From contig CAYNMD010000017.1 of NCBI GenBank assembly GCA_964398485.1, positions 1 to 19,015 on the forward strand: 19,015 nucleotides of DNA, written 5' to 3'. Shown one piece after another: positions 7,951-15,384 of the stretch. Origin of the DNA: SSEF01 sp964398485 (GTDB taxonomy: Bacteria > Patescibacteriota > Minisyncoccia > Moranbacterales > UBA1568). Every line of letters starts with the position of its first letter. Position 1 is the first letter of the stretch. The notes beneath the pieces are model-generated. The model was not told the origin of the DNA. It did not search any database and worked only from the letters and a program-made list of their open reading frames with translations. A program made the translations under genes and the position numbers.

Positions 7951-7978
7951 TTGCTAAGCTAGCAATACTTGATATCAA
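7951..7978 (+). promoter_or_regulatory. Promoter region with two palindromes upstream of the MBL-gyrA operon
   Basis: TTGCTA-AGC-TAGCAA (7951-7965) is an inverted repeat and TTGATATCAA (7969-7978) is a perfect 10-base palindrome. TTGCTA and TATCAA (7973-7978, 16-base gap) could also serve as -35 and -10. TTGATG (7932-7937) with TAAGCT (7955-7960), 17 bases apart, is an alternative. This region must drive the plus-strand operon starting at 8000, but I cannot tell which elements are used. Confidence 0.35.
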
Positions 7979-7999
7979 TTTAGTCGCGGTTTTCTTCCT

Positions 8000-8659
8000 A
8001 TGAATATCCAATATTACGGTGATTATTGTTTCAAAATTACTACGAAACCGAGCGGTCGGGCTACGGAGGATGTAGTTATGGTAACGGACGTTCCAGAGAA
8101 GGGGACTGGTCTTCGGGCACCCCAGGGAGAGGCTCATATCGCCCTCTTGTCCCATCAATCAATTGATGCTCCAGAGCTTGAGGTGGTAAAAGGAAGCCCG
8201 GTGAAGCTTTCTGCGCCGGGGGAGTATTCGGCTAAAGGAATATCGATTCTCGGCTTCCCAAACTTTCGTGATGAACAAAATGGAGCTGAGCGAGGTCAAA
8301 ATACGATATTTCTTTTTGAAACAGAGGAAATTAATATCTGCTTCTTGGGGGCGCTTGGATGTGAGCCAGCTCCAAGCGTAGTCGAAAAGCTTTCAGGAGT
8401 GGATATTTTATTTGTACCAGCCTCAGGGATGGATACTCTTCCAGTAGAAAAAATTGATGAATTAGTACGGAAGATTGAACCAAAAGTTGTCATCCCAATG
8501 CATTATAAAATTAGTGGCATGACAACTAAACTCCCTGATGTGAAGGCGTTTTGTGATGCTTTAGGGAATTGCCCCAAGGAAACGCTGGCCAAATGGAATA
8601 TCAAGGCCAAAGATCTTGAGGGGAAGAATATGGAAGTAGTGCTTTTGGACAAAAATTAA
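8000..8659 (+). CDS. Metallo-beta-lactamase-fold protein (COG2220/UlaG-like), ligands degenerate
   Basis: The frame matches the family of small metal-dependent hydrolases related to UlaG. It has an N-terminal YYGDYCFKI, a PGEYSAKGISI...ERGQNTIFLFE core, DILFVPASG and VVIPMHYK near the end. The active enzymes carry HxHxDH, a later His and a DLG-type ligand. Here residues 51-58 read SHQSIDAP, so only the first His and the Asp remain. The usual His before Asp91 is Arg90, and the HLGDLG-like stretch is FLGALG (115-120). H168 is kept. This looks like a catalytically dead or repurposed member. It begins the operon with a small membrane protein and gyrA and has no SD. Confidence 0.85.
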   Translation: MNIQYYGDYCFKITTKPSGRATEDVVMVTDVPEKGTGLRAPQGEAHIALLSHQSIDAPELEVVKGSPVKLSAPGEYSAKGISILGFPNFRDEQNGAERGQNTIFLFETEEINICFLGALGCEPAPSVVEKLSGVDILFVPASGMDTLPVEKIDELVRKIEPKVVIPMHYKISGMTTKLPDVKAFCDALGNCPKETLAKWNIKAKDLEGKNMEVVLLDKN

Positions 8660-8669
8660 GCTTATTTCT

Positions 8670-9077
8670 ATGCGGATCAATCTTGACGAATGGGTAACGC
8701 GTATTCAAGAAAAACCCGAACATATCCGTATGCGGTATGTGGTAGGTTGTGCAGCTTTTGCTATGCTCCTTGTTCTTGGAGTCTGGTCTTTGTCGGTCTC
8801 GGAAAGTTTTCGTGCTATCTCAAGTGATGCTGGTGCTGCCGCCACGGGGTCTAAGAGTTTACTTCCCAGTGCCTCAAAATTTTCTCTTGATGCGCTCCTT
8901 TCTGGTGAAAAGAGTTTGGAGGAGCGGAAGAAAGAAGTTTCAGGAGAGCTTTTTTTTCAGCAACAGCTTGATACCAGAGAAACGCCAAACTTTGAGGAGA
9001 ATGGTTATGTTCCAGCACCAGCAGAAACACAAAATCAATCGGATCAGTCAGCTCCTACCGATACTCTTTCACGTTAA
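8670..9077 (+). CDS. Small single-pass membrane protein
   Basis: This is a 135-residue protein of unknown function. One membrane span lies at about residues 23-43, preceded by a charged cytoplasmic stretch and followed by a Ser/Ala-rich, then Glu/Gln-rich tail that is probably extracytoplasmic and disordered. It lies 10 bases after the MBL-fold gene and 13 bases before gyrA, so all three are one operon. I recall an uncharacterised membrane protein at this place before gyrA in other CPR genomes, but cannot check it. No catalytic motif and no SD are visible. Confidence 0.75.
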   Translation: MRINLDEWVTRIQEKPEHIRMRYVVGCAAFAMLLVLGVWSLSVSESFRAISSDAGAAATGSKSLLPSASKFSLDALLSGEKSLEERKKEVSGELFFQQQLDTRETPNFEENGYVPAPAETQNQSDQSAPTDTLSR

Positions 9078-9090
9078 CGTCTAAACGCTT

Positions 9091-11541
9091 ATGTCGTCCG
9101 AAACTGCTTTCCATAGTGGCAAGATTGAATCGCGTAATATTACTGAAGAGGTCAAGCAGTCCTATCTTGACTACGCCATGTCAGTCATCGTGGGCCGTGC
9201 TCTTCCCGATGTGCGCGATGGACTCAAACCAGTACATCGCCGCATTCTCTACTCTATGTGGTCCACGGGACTGAGGAGTACAGCCAAGTTTCGAAAATCA
9301 GCTACCGTTGTTGGTGAGGTGCTGGGAAAGTATCATCCGCATGGCGACACGGCGGTCTATGACACCATGGTTCGCATGGCTCAGGATTTCTCACTTCGCT
9401 ACCCACTCATTTGGGGTCAGGGAAACTTTGGTTCGATGGATGGAGATAGTGCTGCTGCTTATCGCTATACCGAAGCAAAGCTTAAGGCTATTGCTGAGGA
9501 GATGCTGGTTGATATCGAAAAAAATACGGTTGATTTTGTTCCAAACTTTGATGGGATGCATGATGAGCCGGTAGTCCTTCCCGCCAAGCTGCCACAGCTC
9601 CTTCTCAATGGTACGGTAGGTATCGCGGTGGGGATGGCTTCCAATATCCCACCACATAACCTCGGCGAATTGGTAGACGCCATTTGTCACCAGATCGATA
9701 ATCCTGGCTGCACGTTGGACGATCTTCTTGTCTTTATCAAGGGACCAGATTTCCCTACTGGGGGCATTATTTACAATGCCAAAGATATTCGTGAGGCTTA
9801 TGCTACGGGGCGTGGACCAATTGTGTCACGAGCCAAGGCCGAAATTGTAGAAACAAAAGCGGGCTCTTTTCAGATTGTGGTAACTGAGATGACCTATGCC
9901 ACCAATAAGGCTACTCTCATCGAAAAAATGGCTGATTTAGTGAAGGAAGATAAGATCCAGGGTATCCGGGATATCCGCGATGAGTCTGATAAGGATGGAG
10001 TACGGCTCGTGATTGAACTCAAGAAAGATGCCTACCCACAGAAGGTGCTCAACAAGCTCTATTCCCTGACTGACCTCCAGAAAAATTTCAATGTCAACAT
10101 GCTTGCTCTCGTTGACGGAGTGGATCCGCAGATTCTCAATCTCAAATCAATTCTCGAACACTATATCACCCATCGGGAGAAAGTAGTGACTCGTCGGAGC
10201 GAATACGAGCTTGAGAAGGCCAAGGATAGAGCACATATTCTCGAGGGGCTCAAAAAAGCCCTTGATCACATTGATGAGATTATCAAAACCATCAAGCAGT
10301 CTCCAACCAAAGAGGAAGCTCACGCGAACCTCATGAAAAAGTTCAAGCTCTCTGAACGGCAGGCGACAGCGATTCTCGAAATGCGCCTTCAGACTCTGGC
10401 TGGGCTCGAGCGCAAGAAGATAGAGGATGAACTTGCTGAGAAGCTCAGACTGATTGCTTATCTTGAGGACCTCTTGAAGCATCGTAAGAAAATCCTGGCC
10501 TTGGTGAAAACGGAACTGCTTGAGGTAAGAGAGAAGTTTGGTGACGAACGACGGACAAGAGTGATCAAGGGTGGTATTGGCGAGTTTAGTCAGGAAGACC
10601 TCATTCCGAACGAAGAAGCTATCATTACTCTGACGGATGATGGTTACATCAAGCGTATGAATCCGAACACCTATCGTGTCCAGAAGCGGGGTGGCAAAGG
10701 TGTCATCGGTGCAACGACCAAAGAAGAGGATAAAATTGCCAAGATGCTCACCATCGAGACTCATGACAGCCTCATGTTCTTCACTGATACCGGTAAAGTT
10801 TTTCAGACAATTGGTTATGATATCCCTGAATCATCTCGCACGGCCAAGGGTCAGGCGATCGTCAACTTCCTCCAATTGGCTCAAGGAGAAAAAATTACGG
10901 CCATTGTTTCGTTTGGGAAGAAGGATGGTGCCAAGTATCTCTTTATGGCTACGACTGGTGGTACGGTCAAGAAAACTAAGATTGAGGACTTTGCCAATGT
11001 ACGTCGCTCCGGTCTCATAGCGATCACTCTTGATAAGGGCGATACCCTCAACTGGGTGCGACCGACAGTAGGTGATGATGAAGTAATACTGACTACTGAG
11101 AAGGGCCAGGCCATTCGCTTCAAAGAGACCGATGTCCGGGCTATGGGCCGCGGTGCTGCTGGAGTCCGAGGTATCAAACTGGGTTCGGGGGATACGGTGG
11201 TGAATATGGATGTAGTGGAAAAGGGAAGCAAGGATCGTACGCTGCTTATTCTCTCCGAAAACGGCTATGGAAAACGGAGTGATCTCAAACACTACAAGAT
11301 TCAGAAGCGGGGTGGGTCAGGGATTAAGACGATGAATGTTACCCCCAAGACTGGGAAGCTCGTCGGAGGCTATATCGCTCAGCCGGAAGATGCTGAGTCC
11401 GATATGATTGTTACCTCCGAGAAGGGGATTATTATCCGGGTGCCGTTTCAGTCCATCCCTCTCCTCTCGCGCGTGACCCAAGGAGTGCGCATTATGAAGC
11501 CGCAACCAGGGGATCGAGTCAGTGCTTTTACGGTGCTCTAG
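9091..11541 (+). CDS. gyrA: DNA gyrase subunit A
   Basis: GyrA is the DNA breakage-reunion subunit of gyrase, which with GyrB introduces negative supercoils using ATP. The N-terminal domain is complete. The quinolone region has HPHGDTAVYD (82-91), with Thr87 and Asp91 at the positions of E. coli Ser83 and Asp87. The catalytic Tyr126 sits in AAAYRYTE. A coiled-coil tower follows (about 360-485). The C-terminal beta-pinwheel begins near 500 with the GyrA box QKRGGKG (531-537), the hallmark that separates gyrase from topoisomerase IV; a second box-like QKRGGSG occurs later. At 816 residues the length is normal. gyrB is not in this window. A strong terminator follows 18 bases after the stop. Confidence 0.98.
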   Translation: MSSETAFHSGKIESRNITEEVKQSYLDYAMSVIVGRALPDVRDGLKPVHRRILYSMWSTGLRSTAKFRKSATVVGEVLGKYHPHGDTAVYDTMVRMAQDFSLRYPLIWGQGNFGSMDGDSAAAYRYTEAKLKAIAEEMLVDIEKNTVDFVPNFDGMHDEPVVLPAKLPQLLLNGTVGIAVGMASNIPPHNLGELVDAICHQIDNPGCTLDDLLVFIKGPDFPTGGIIYNAKDIREAYATGRGPIVSRAKAEIVETKAGSFQIVVTEMTYATNKATLIEKMADLVKEDKIQGIRDIRDESDKDGVRLVIELKKDAYPQKVLNKLYSLTDLQKNFNVNMLALVDGVDPQILNLKSILEHYITHREKVVTRRSEYELEKAKDRAHILEGLKKALDHIDEIIKTIKQSPTKEEAHANLMKKFKLSERQATAILEMRLQTLAGLERKKIEDELAEKLRLIAYLEDLLKHRKKILALVKTELLEVREKFGDERRTRVIKGGIGEFSQEDLIPNEEAIITLTDDGYIKRMNPNTYRVQKRGGKGVIGATTKEEDKIAKMLTIETHDSLMFFTDTGKVFQTIGYDIPESSRTAKGQAIVNFLQLAQGEKITAIVSFGKKDGAKYLFMATTGGTVKKTKIEDFANVRRSGLIAITLDKGDTLNWVRPTVGDDEVILTTEKGQAIRFKETDVRAMGRGAAGVRGIKLGSGDTVVNMDVVEKGSKDRTLLILSENGYGKRSDLKHYKIQKRGGSGIKTMNVTPKTGKLVGGYIAQPEDAESDMIVTSEKGIIIRVPFQSIPLLSRVTQGVRIMKPQPGDRVSAFTVL

Positions 11542-11559
11542 GTAAGATATAAAAGAAGA

Positions 11560-11588
11560 AGGCCTGGCGAAGTTCGCCGGGCCTTTTT
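11560..11588 (+). terminator. gyrA terminator, possibly bidirectional
   Basis: An 11-bp stem (AGGCC-T-GGCGA with TCGCC-G-GGCCT, one G-U pair) with loop AGT is followed by TTTTT. On the minus strand the same hairpin is followed by a T-rich stretch, so it may also end the convergent 91-residue gene. Confidence 0.9.
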
Positions 11589-11610
11589 CACACGACCGAT
11601 GTCCATTCCA

Positions 11611-11886
11611 TCAAGCAGTGATCACAACACGAGGCACCCTTCCACCGTCACCAGGATCAAAGTACAACTTGAAGCCACTCGGGTCTGTACTGTGTCCCTT
11701 GTAGCCTGGTAATGGTGAGTCGGTAAATCGAACGACCGCTTTGAAGTTGACTTCGTCATCGCCAATTTGGCAGATGAACGAACCTTCTCGCTCATCGGTG
11801 TATGACGTGACAACGGCATCCCACGGTGTTTTGAGGATGAAGGTGCCAGTGCGTAGCACGGATGCAGTTTGGGAAATATCTGGCAT
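11611..11886 (-). CDS. Small hypothetical protein, 91 residues
   Basis: I do not recognise this protein. It is a soluble, probably beta-rich protein with a Gly/Asp/Pro-rich C-terminal half (DPSGFKLYFDPGDGGRVPRV) and one cysteine. The gene looks real: AGAGGAG lies 5 bases before the ATG, a TTGACA/TTTAAT promoter with a 17-base gap lies upstream, and it converges on the gyrA terminator. Its style is unlike the neighbours. It has an SD where most genes here have none, a TGA stop, and many C-ending codons. That suggests acquisition from another genome, wedged between gyrA and rpsO. I see no transposase, repeat or attachment site around it. Confidence 0.75.
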   Translation of the reverse strand: MPDISQTASVLRTGTFILKTPWDAVVTSYTDEREGSFICQIGDDEVNFKAVVRFTDSPLPGYKGHSTDPSGFKLYFDPGDGGRVPRVVITA

Positions 11887-11947
11887 GGGAACTCCTCTTG
11901 AAGGTACGGGTATACTTTGGAATCAAGCCCGCTGTTACGGACGACTC

Positions 11948-11976
11948 ATTAAAACAAACAAAAAATTGCCTGTCAA
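11948..11976 (-). promoter_or_regulatory. Promoter of the 91-residue gene
   Basis: On the minus strand TTGACA (11976-11971), 17 bases, TTTAAT (11953-11948). The -35 is perfect. The start would lie near 11941, about 55 bases before the ATG at 11886. Confidence 0.75.
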
Positions 11977-11984
11977 AGAATGTC

Positions 11985-12013
11985 TTGCATGAATTTGGAA
12001 AGCGTGTTAGATT
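11985..12013 (+). promoter_or_regulatory. rpsO promoter
   Basis: TTGCAT (11985-11990), a 17-base spacer and TAGATT (12008-12013), with TGT before the -10 (extended -10). It is divergent from the promoter at 11948-11976, with only 8 bases between the two -35 boxes. The transcript would start near 12020, leaving a leader of about 72 bases before rpsO. Confidence 0.7.
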
Positions 12014-12041
12014 GCAAGAGCTAATTTTTATACACCGAGCG

Positions 12042-12074
12042 CTGTTTGGCCCAGTCACTGACTGAGCGAGACAG
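12042..12074 (+). promoter_or_regulatory. rpsO leader hairpin, candidate S15 autoregulatory site
   Basis: CTGTTT (12042-12047) pairs with AGACAG (12069-12074, one G-U). Inside it CAGT (12052-12055) pairs with ACTG (12061-12064), separated by an internal loop. S15 represses its own mRNA through leader structures in several bacteria, so this is a plausible site. The motif CAGTCACTGA within it recurs in the pnp leader. Confidence 0.45.
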
Positions 12075-12091
12075 TAGCTGACACAAGCCCT

Positions 12092-12358
12092 ATGGCCCTC
12101 TCACACAAGCAGAAGGAGAAAGTAACCAGTGACGTGAAGCGACACGACAAAGACACTGGTTCTCCAGAGTATCAGGTTGCTCTTTTTACCGCTCAGATCA
12201 AGCGACTCACCGCTCACCTCAAGGAAAATAGCAAGGATTTTCATTCACGTCGTGGGCTTCTCAAGATGGTTTCCAAGCGTAAACATCTTCTCCAGTACCT
12301 CCAAAAGGTCAACGAGAAGGCCTATAAGGCACTTATCAAGAAGCTTGGGCTGAAGTAA
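12092..12358 (+). CDS. rpsO: 30S ribosomal protein S15
   Basis: S15 is a primary 16S rRNA-binding protein of the small subunit platform and contacts the 23S rRNA in a bridge. The 88-residue sequence matches the family throughout: DTGSPEYQVALFTAQI near 21-36, HSRRGLLKMVSKRKHLLQYL near 51-70 and the C-terminal LIKKLGLK. The length is one residue short of the E. coli protein. It has its own promoter, a structured leader and a terminator, so it is a monocistronic unit here. The classic rpsO-pnp pairing is kept but interrupted by a NYN-domain gene. No SD is visible. Confidence 0.97.
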   Translation: MALSHKQKEKVTSDVKRHDKDTGSPEYQVALFTAQIKRLTAHLKENSKDFHSRRGLLKMVSKRKHLLQYLQKVNEKAYKALIKKLGLK

Positions 12359-12374
12359 AATCCCAGAAGGAATA

Positions 12375-12409
12375 TCGCCACGAGCTGAGGCTGGTGGCGA
12401 ATCATTTTT
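12375..12409 (+). terminator. rpsO terminator
   Basis: TCGCCAC (12375-12381) pairs with GTGGCGA (12394-12400), with an inner AGC/GCT stem, followed by ATCATTTTT. Confidence 0.75.
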
Positions 12410-12417
12410 CTAGGGTG

Positions 12418-12473
12418 TATAACTAAAAGTAGCCAGAGGATATATTTTTTCGGTTTTCTCTGGGTAATTTTTT
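12418..12473 (+). promoter_or_regulatory. Promoter and terminator-like leader of the NYN gene
   Basis: TATAAC at 12418-12423 is a possible -10; the -35 is poor. The transcript would begin near 12430, right before a hairpin in which CCAGAGGA (12433-12440) pairs with TTCTCTGG (12456-12463, one G-U). TAATTTTTT (12465-12473) follows, so the leader could act as an attenuator. Confidence 0.4.
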
Positions 12474-12488
12474 AATAAGGTACAGATT

Positions 12489-12986
12489 ATGGCACGTTTT
12501 GCCGATCAGCGCGTTGGAGTATTGGTTGATATCCAAAACCTCTATTACAGCGCTCGTGTTTTGTATGGGAAAAAAGTAAATTTTAAAGCAGTGCTTGAAG
12601 CGGCAGTAGGCGAACGAAAGCTTATTCGGGCACTAGCCTACGGTATTAAAACCACCGAAGGGATGGAAGAAAAATTTTTTGACGCCCTTACCAAGAGTGG
12701 TTTTGATGTAAAGACTAAAGATCTCCAGATATTTCCTGATGGATCAAGGAAGGGTGATTGGGACGTAGGTATTGCCATTGATGCTATTAAGATGGGAACA
12801 AAGCTTGATGTGATTGTTCTTGTTTCCGGAGATGGTGATTACGTTCATTTGGTTGAGTATCTCCAAAATACCTTTGGTTGCCGAGTAGAAGTAGTGGCTT
12901 TTGCGGAGTCTTCTTCAGCTAAACTCATCGAAAAAGCTGATGACTTTCTCAACCTTTCCGAGAGTAAGAAGAGATTCCTTATCTAA
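12489..12986 (+). CDS. NYN domain protein (LabA/DUF88 family, PIN-like ribonuclease fold)
   Basis: NYN domains are PIN-like nucleases that use a cluster of Asp residues to hold magnesium and cut RNA. The expected pattern is present: VDIQNLY (D14, N17) on the first strand, KGDWDVGIAIDAI (D90, D92, D98) and LVSGDGDY (D115, D117). The C-terminal helix with SSSAKLIEKADDFLNL is typical of the LabA/YaiN-like group. The length of 165 residues suits a single-domain member. Its place between rpsO and pnp suggests a role in RNA processing or decay, but that is inference from context; the substrate is unknown. A strong terminator follows. No SD is visible. Confidence 0.9.
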   Translation: MARFADQRVGVLVDIQNLYYSARVLYGKKVNFKAVLEAAVGERKLIRALAYGIKTTEGMEEKFFDALTKSGFDVKTKDLQIFPDGSRKGDWDVGIAIDAIKMGTKLDVIVLVSGDGDYVHLVEYLQNTFGCRVEVVAFAESSSAKLIEKADDFLNLSESKKRFLI

Positions 12987-13001
12987 AAGCGCAAGAGAAC
13001 A

Positions 13002-13030
13002 AGATCCGAGATTACCCGGGTCTTTTTCTT
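13002..13030 (+). terminator. Terminator after the NYN gene
   Basis: AGATCCG (13002-13008) pairs with CGGGTCT (13017-13023, one G-U) around an 8-base loop and is followed by TTTTTCTT. It ends where the pnp promoter begins. Confidence 0.8.
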
Positions 13031-13059
13031 TTGACAATAAAGTAAAAAAAGGATACAGT
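13031..13059 (+). promoter_or_regulatory. pnp promoter
   Basis: A perfect TTGACA (13031-13036), a 17-base A-rich spacer and TACAGT (13054-13059). The start would be near 13066, leaving a leader of about 105 bases before pnp. Confidence 0.75.
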
Positions 13060-13100
13060 GCAGGCGTAATTGTTGTTTGGCCAGAATGTGGTTTATAGGT

Positions 13101-13139
13101 ACACGGCTTGGTCTCAGTCACTGAGACAAAGCCGCGTGT
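13101..13139 (+). promoter_or_regulatory. Long hairpin in the pnp leader
   Basis: The arms ACACGGCTT-G-GTCTCAG and CTGAGAC-A-AAGCCGCGTGT pair around a TCA loop, giving about 16 bp with one mismatch and a 2-base bulge. No T run follows, so it is not a terminator. In E. coli, pnp mRNA carries a leader hairpin cut by RNase III that mediates PNPase autoregulation; this hairpin is a candidate equivalent. Confidence 0.7.
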
Positions 13140-13169
13140 TTATGAGCCTCATCATGGCCCATATTTCTT

Positions 13170-15302
13170 ATGCAAGGAGCCAAAAAATGGTCTCTCCAGC
13201 TTGGTGGGCGTGAATTAAGTGTGTCGACTGGCCTTTTAGCAGGGCAAGCCAATGGTGCTGTGACGGTGCAGTATGGTGATACGGTGGTCTTGGCCACAGC
13301 GGTCATGAGTCAGTCCATGTCAAAAATCACGGGATATTTCCCATTGATGGTGGATTTTGAAGAACGTTACTACGCTGCTGGGAAAATCAAGGGATCTCGC
13401 TTTATGAAGCGTGAAGGGAAGCCTTCTGATGACGCTGTTCTCTCTGGTCGAGCGGTAGATCGCACTATTCGTCCGCTCTTTAACTCTCGCATGCGCAATG
13501 AGGTGCAGGTGGTGACCACCGTGCTCTCGTATGATGGGGAGAATGACCCAGATCTTGTGGCGATGATTGCTGCTTCAGCTGCTCTTACCCTCTCGGATAT
13601 CCCTTGGTGCGGTCCTATTGGTGCGGTGCGAGTCGGTATTATCAATGGCGGTGACTTCGTACTCAACCCGTCAAGTGAGGAACGGAAGAATAGTGATCTC
13701 GATCTCTTGGTTTCCGGTACCACTGCCAAAATCAACATGATTGAATGTGGCGCCAAAGAGATTACTGAAGAAAAAATGACGGAAGCTTTCCGTTTTGCTC
13801 ATGAAGCCATACAGAAAATTACTGGTTTTATCGACTCTATTCAAAAAGAAGCTGGGAAATCCAAGCGAGAAGCAGCTCTTTTGATGGGTAGTCCTGAATT
13901 TGAGGCCAAAATGAAGGAGTTTATTACCTCTCTTGATCTGACGGGAGCACTCTACCTCCGTCCTAAGGCAGCGATGAGCGAGAAGGTGGCTGAGATTGAA
14001 GCCAAGGCAGCGGCTTATGCGGCTGAGAATTTCCCCGAGGAAGCAAATCAGGGAGAGGTGCTCTCACTTATTTTTGAGGAGCTCTCTGACGCTATTTTGC
14101 ACGAGCAAATCTTGAAGCATGATGCCCGTCCTGATGGTCGAGGTATGACTGAACTCCGCCCACTCTCGGCTCAGGTGGGAGTTTTGCCCCGTACCCATGG
14201 GACAGGACTCTTTCAGCGTGGTGAAACGCAGGTGCTTACGGTGACCACTCTTGGTGCCCCTGGAGACGAAATGATAGTCGATACCATGGAAACTGACGAA
14301 AAGAAGCGCTACATGCATTTCTATAACTTCCCGGCATACTCTGTAGGCGAGATCAAACCGATGCGTGGCCCAGGACGACGTGAAGTGGGTCATGGAGCAC
14401 TCGCCGAGAAGGCACTGGTACCAGTCCTTCCAAGCAAAGAAGAGTTTCCTTATACGATTCATCTTGTATCGGAAGTACTCTCATCAAATGGTTCTTCATC
14501 TCAGGCATCTGTCTGTGGTTCGACGCTTTCGCTAATGGATGCTGGTGTGCCTATCAAGAAGCCGGTTTCAGGTATTGCAATGGGGGTAATCACTGGTCAC
14601 GATGGCAGTTTCAAAGTTCTCACTGATATCCAAGGACTCGAAGATCATTATGGTGATATGGATTTCAAAGTAGCTGGTACCAAAGATGGTATTACGGCTA
14701 TGCAAATGGATGTCAAAATTGATGGGCTTACACCAGACATGCTGGGGATCGCTATCAAGCAGGCCAAAGCAGCAAGACTGGAGATTATGGAGGTTATGCT
14801 CTCAGCTATTGCCGAGCCAAGAGGGACGATGTCGCCTTATGCGCCACGAATTATTACACTGCATATTAATCCAGAGAAGATTCGCGATGTTATCGGCCCT
14901 GGTGGTAAGATGATCAATCAAATTATTGATGAGACGGGTGTTTCGATTGATATCGAGGATGATGGATCGGTCTTTATCACCTCAGCCGATGAGACTGCTG
15001 CCAAGAAGGCTACTGAGTGGATTAGAAACATTACCCGTGAGGTAGTGGTTGGTGAGCTTTTTCAGGGACGAATCACTCGTATTATGAATTTCGGAGCCTT
15101 TGCCGAGGTGCTTCCGAATCAAGAGGGGCTGATTCACATCTCTGAACTAGCTGATTACCGTGTCGAAAAAGTCGATGATGTTGTTAAAGTAGGCGATATA
15201 GTGCCTGTGATTGTTAAAGAGATTGATGCTCAGGGACGGATCAACCTTTCTCATAAACTTGCCAAGGCAAAACTCGTTCGTCAGCAACTTGGCCAAGAAT
15301 AG
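13170..15302 (+). CDS. pnp: Polyribonucleotide nucleotidyltransferase (PNPase)
   Basis: PNPase degrades RNA from the 3' end with phosphate and can add tails in reverse. All domains are present in 710 residues. The first RNase PH domain covers about 8-140. An all-helical linker follows (about 200-310). The second RNase PH domain (about 320-550) has GPGRREVGHGALAEKAL at 400-416 and the catalytic acidic patch EDHYGDMDFK (491-500). A KH domain at about 563-620 has the GPGGKMI loop, and an S1 domain at about 626-697 has FGAFAEV and GLIHISEL. Length matches the family. The gene has its own promoter, a long leader hairpin and a strong terminator. The ATG has no SD. Confidence 0.98.
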   Translation: MQGAKKWSLQLGGRELSVSTGLLAGQANGAVTVQYGDTVVLATAVMSQSMSKITGYFPLMVDFEERYYAAGKIKGSRFMKREGKPSDDAVLSGRAVDRTIRPLFNSRMRNEVQVVTTVLSYDGENDPDLVAMIAASAALTLSDIPWCGPIGAVRVGIINGGDFVLNPSSEERKNSDLDLLVSGTTAKINMIECGAKEITEEKMTEAFRFAHEAIQKITGFIDSIQKEAGKSKREAALLMGSPEFEAKMKEFITSLDLTGALYLRPKAAMSEKVAEIEAKAAAYAAENFPEEANQGEVLSLIFEELSDAILHEQILKHDARPDGRGMTELRPLSAQVGVLPRTHGTGLFQRGETQVLTVTTLGAPGDEMIVDTMETDEKKRYMHFYNFPAYSVGEIKPMRGPGRREVGHGALAEKALVPVLPSKEEFPYTIHLVSEVLSSNGSSSQASVCGSTLSLMDAGVPIKKPVSGIAMGVITGHDGSFKVLTDIQGLEDHYGDMDFKVAGTKDGITAMQMDVKIDGLTPDMLGIAIKQAKAARLEIMEVMLSAIAEPRGTMSPYAPRIITLHINPEKIRDVIGPGGKMINQIIDETGVSIDIEDDGSVFITSADETAAKKATEWIRNITREVVVGELFQGRITRIMNFGAFAEVLPNQEGLIHISELADYRVEKVDDVVKVGDIVPVIVKEIDAQGRINLSHKLAKAKLVRQQLGQE

Positions 15303-15327
15303 GAATTTTTTCCGTAGAGAAGTTGAG

Positions 15328-15370
15328 TGATATACTGGTAAGGTTAGATCCTTGCCAGTATATTTTTTTT
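15328..15370 (+). terminator. pnp terminator, overlapping a possible promoter
   Basis: A 13-bp stem (15331-15343 with 15350-15362, one G-U) with a 6-base loop is followed by eight T. This is the strongest terminator in the window. Its left arm contains TGATATACT (15328-15336), an extended -10, which could start the next gene's transcript inside the hairpin so that it escapes termination. Confidence 0.92.
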
Positions 15371-15384
15371 AGTCTTTTTTCATT

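Noticed and set aside
10147..10764. 205-codon minus-strand frame inside gyrA
   Set aside because: It is antisense to a highly conserved coding region, with no start signals or recognisable product. The same holds for other long antisense frames in ftsH, gyrA and pnp.
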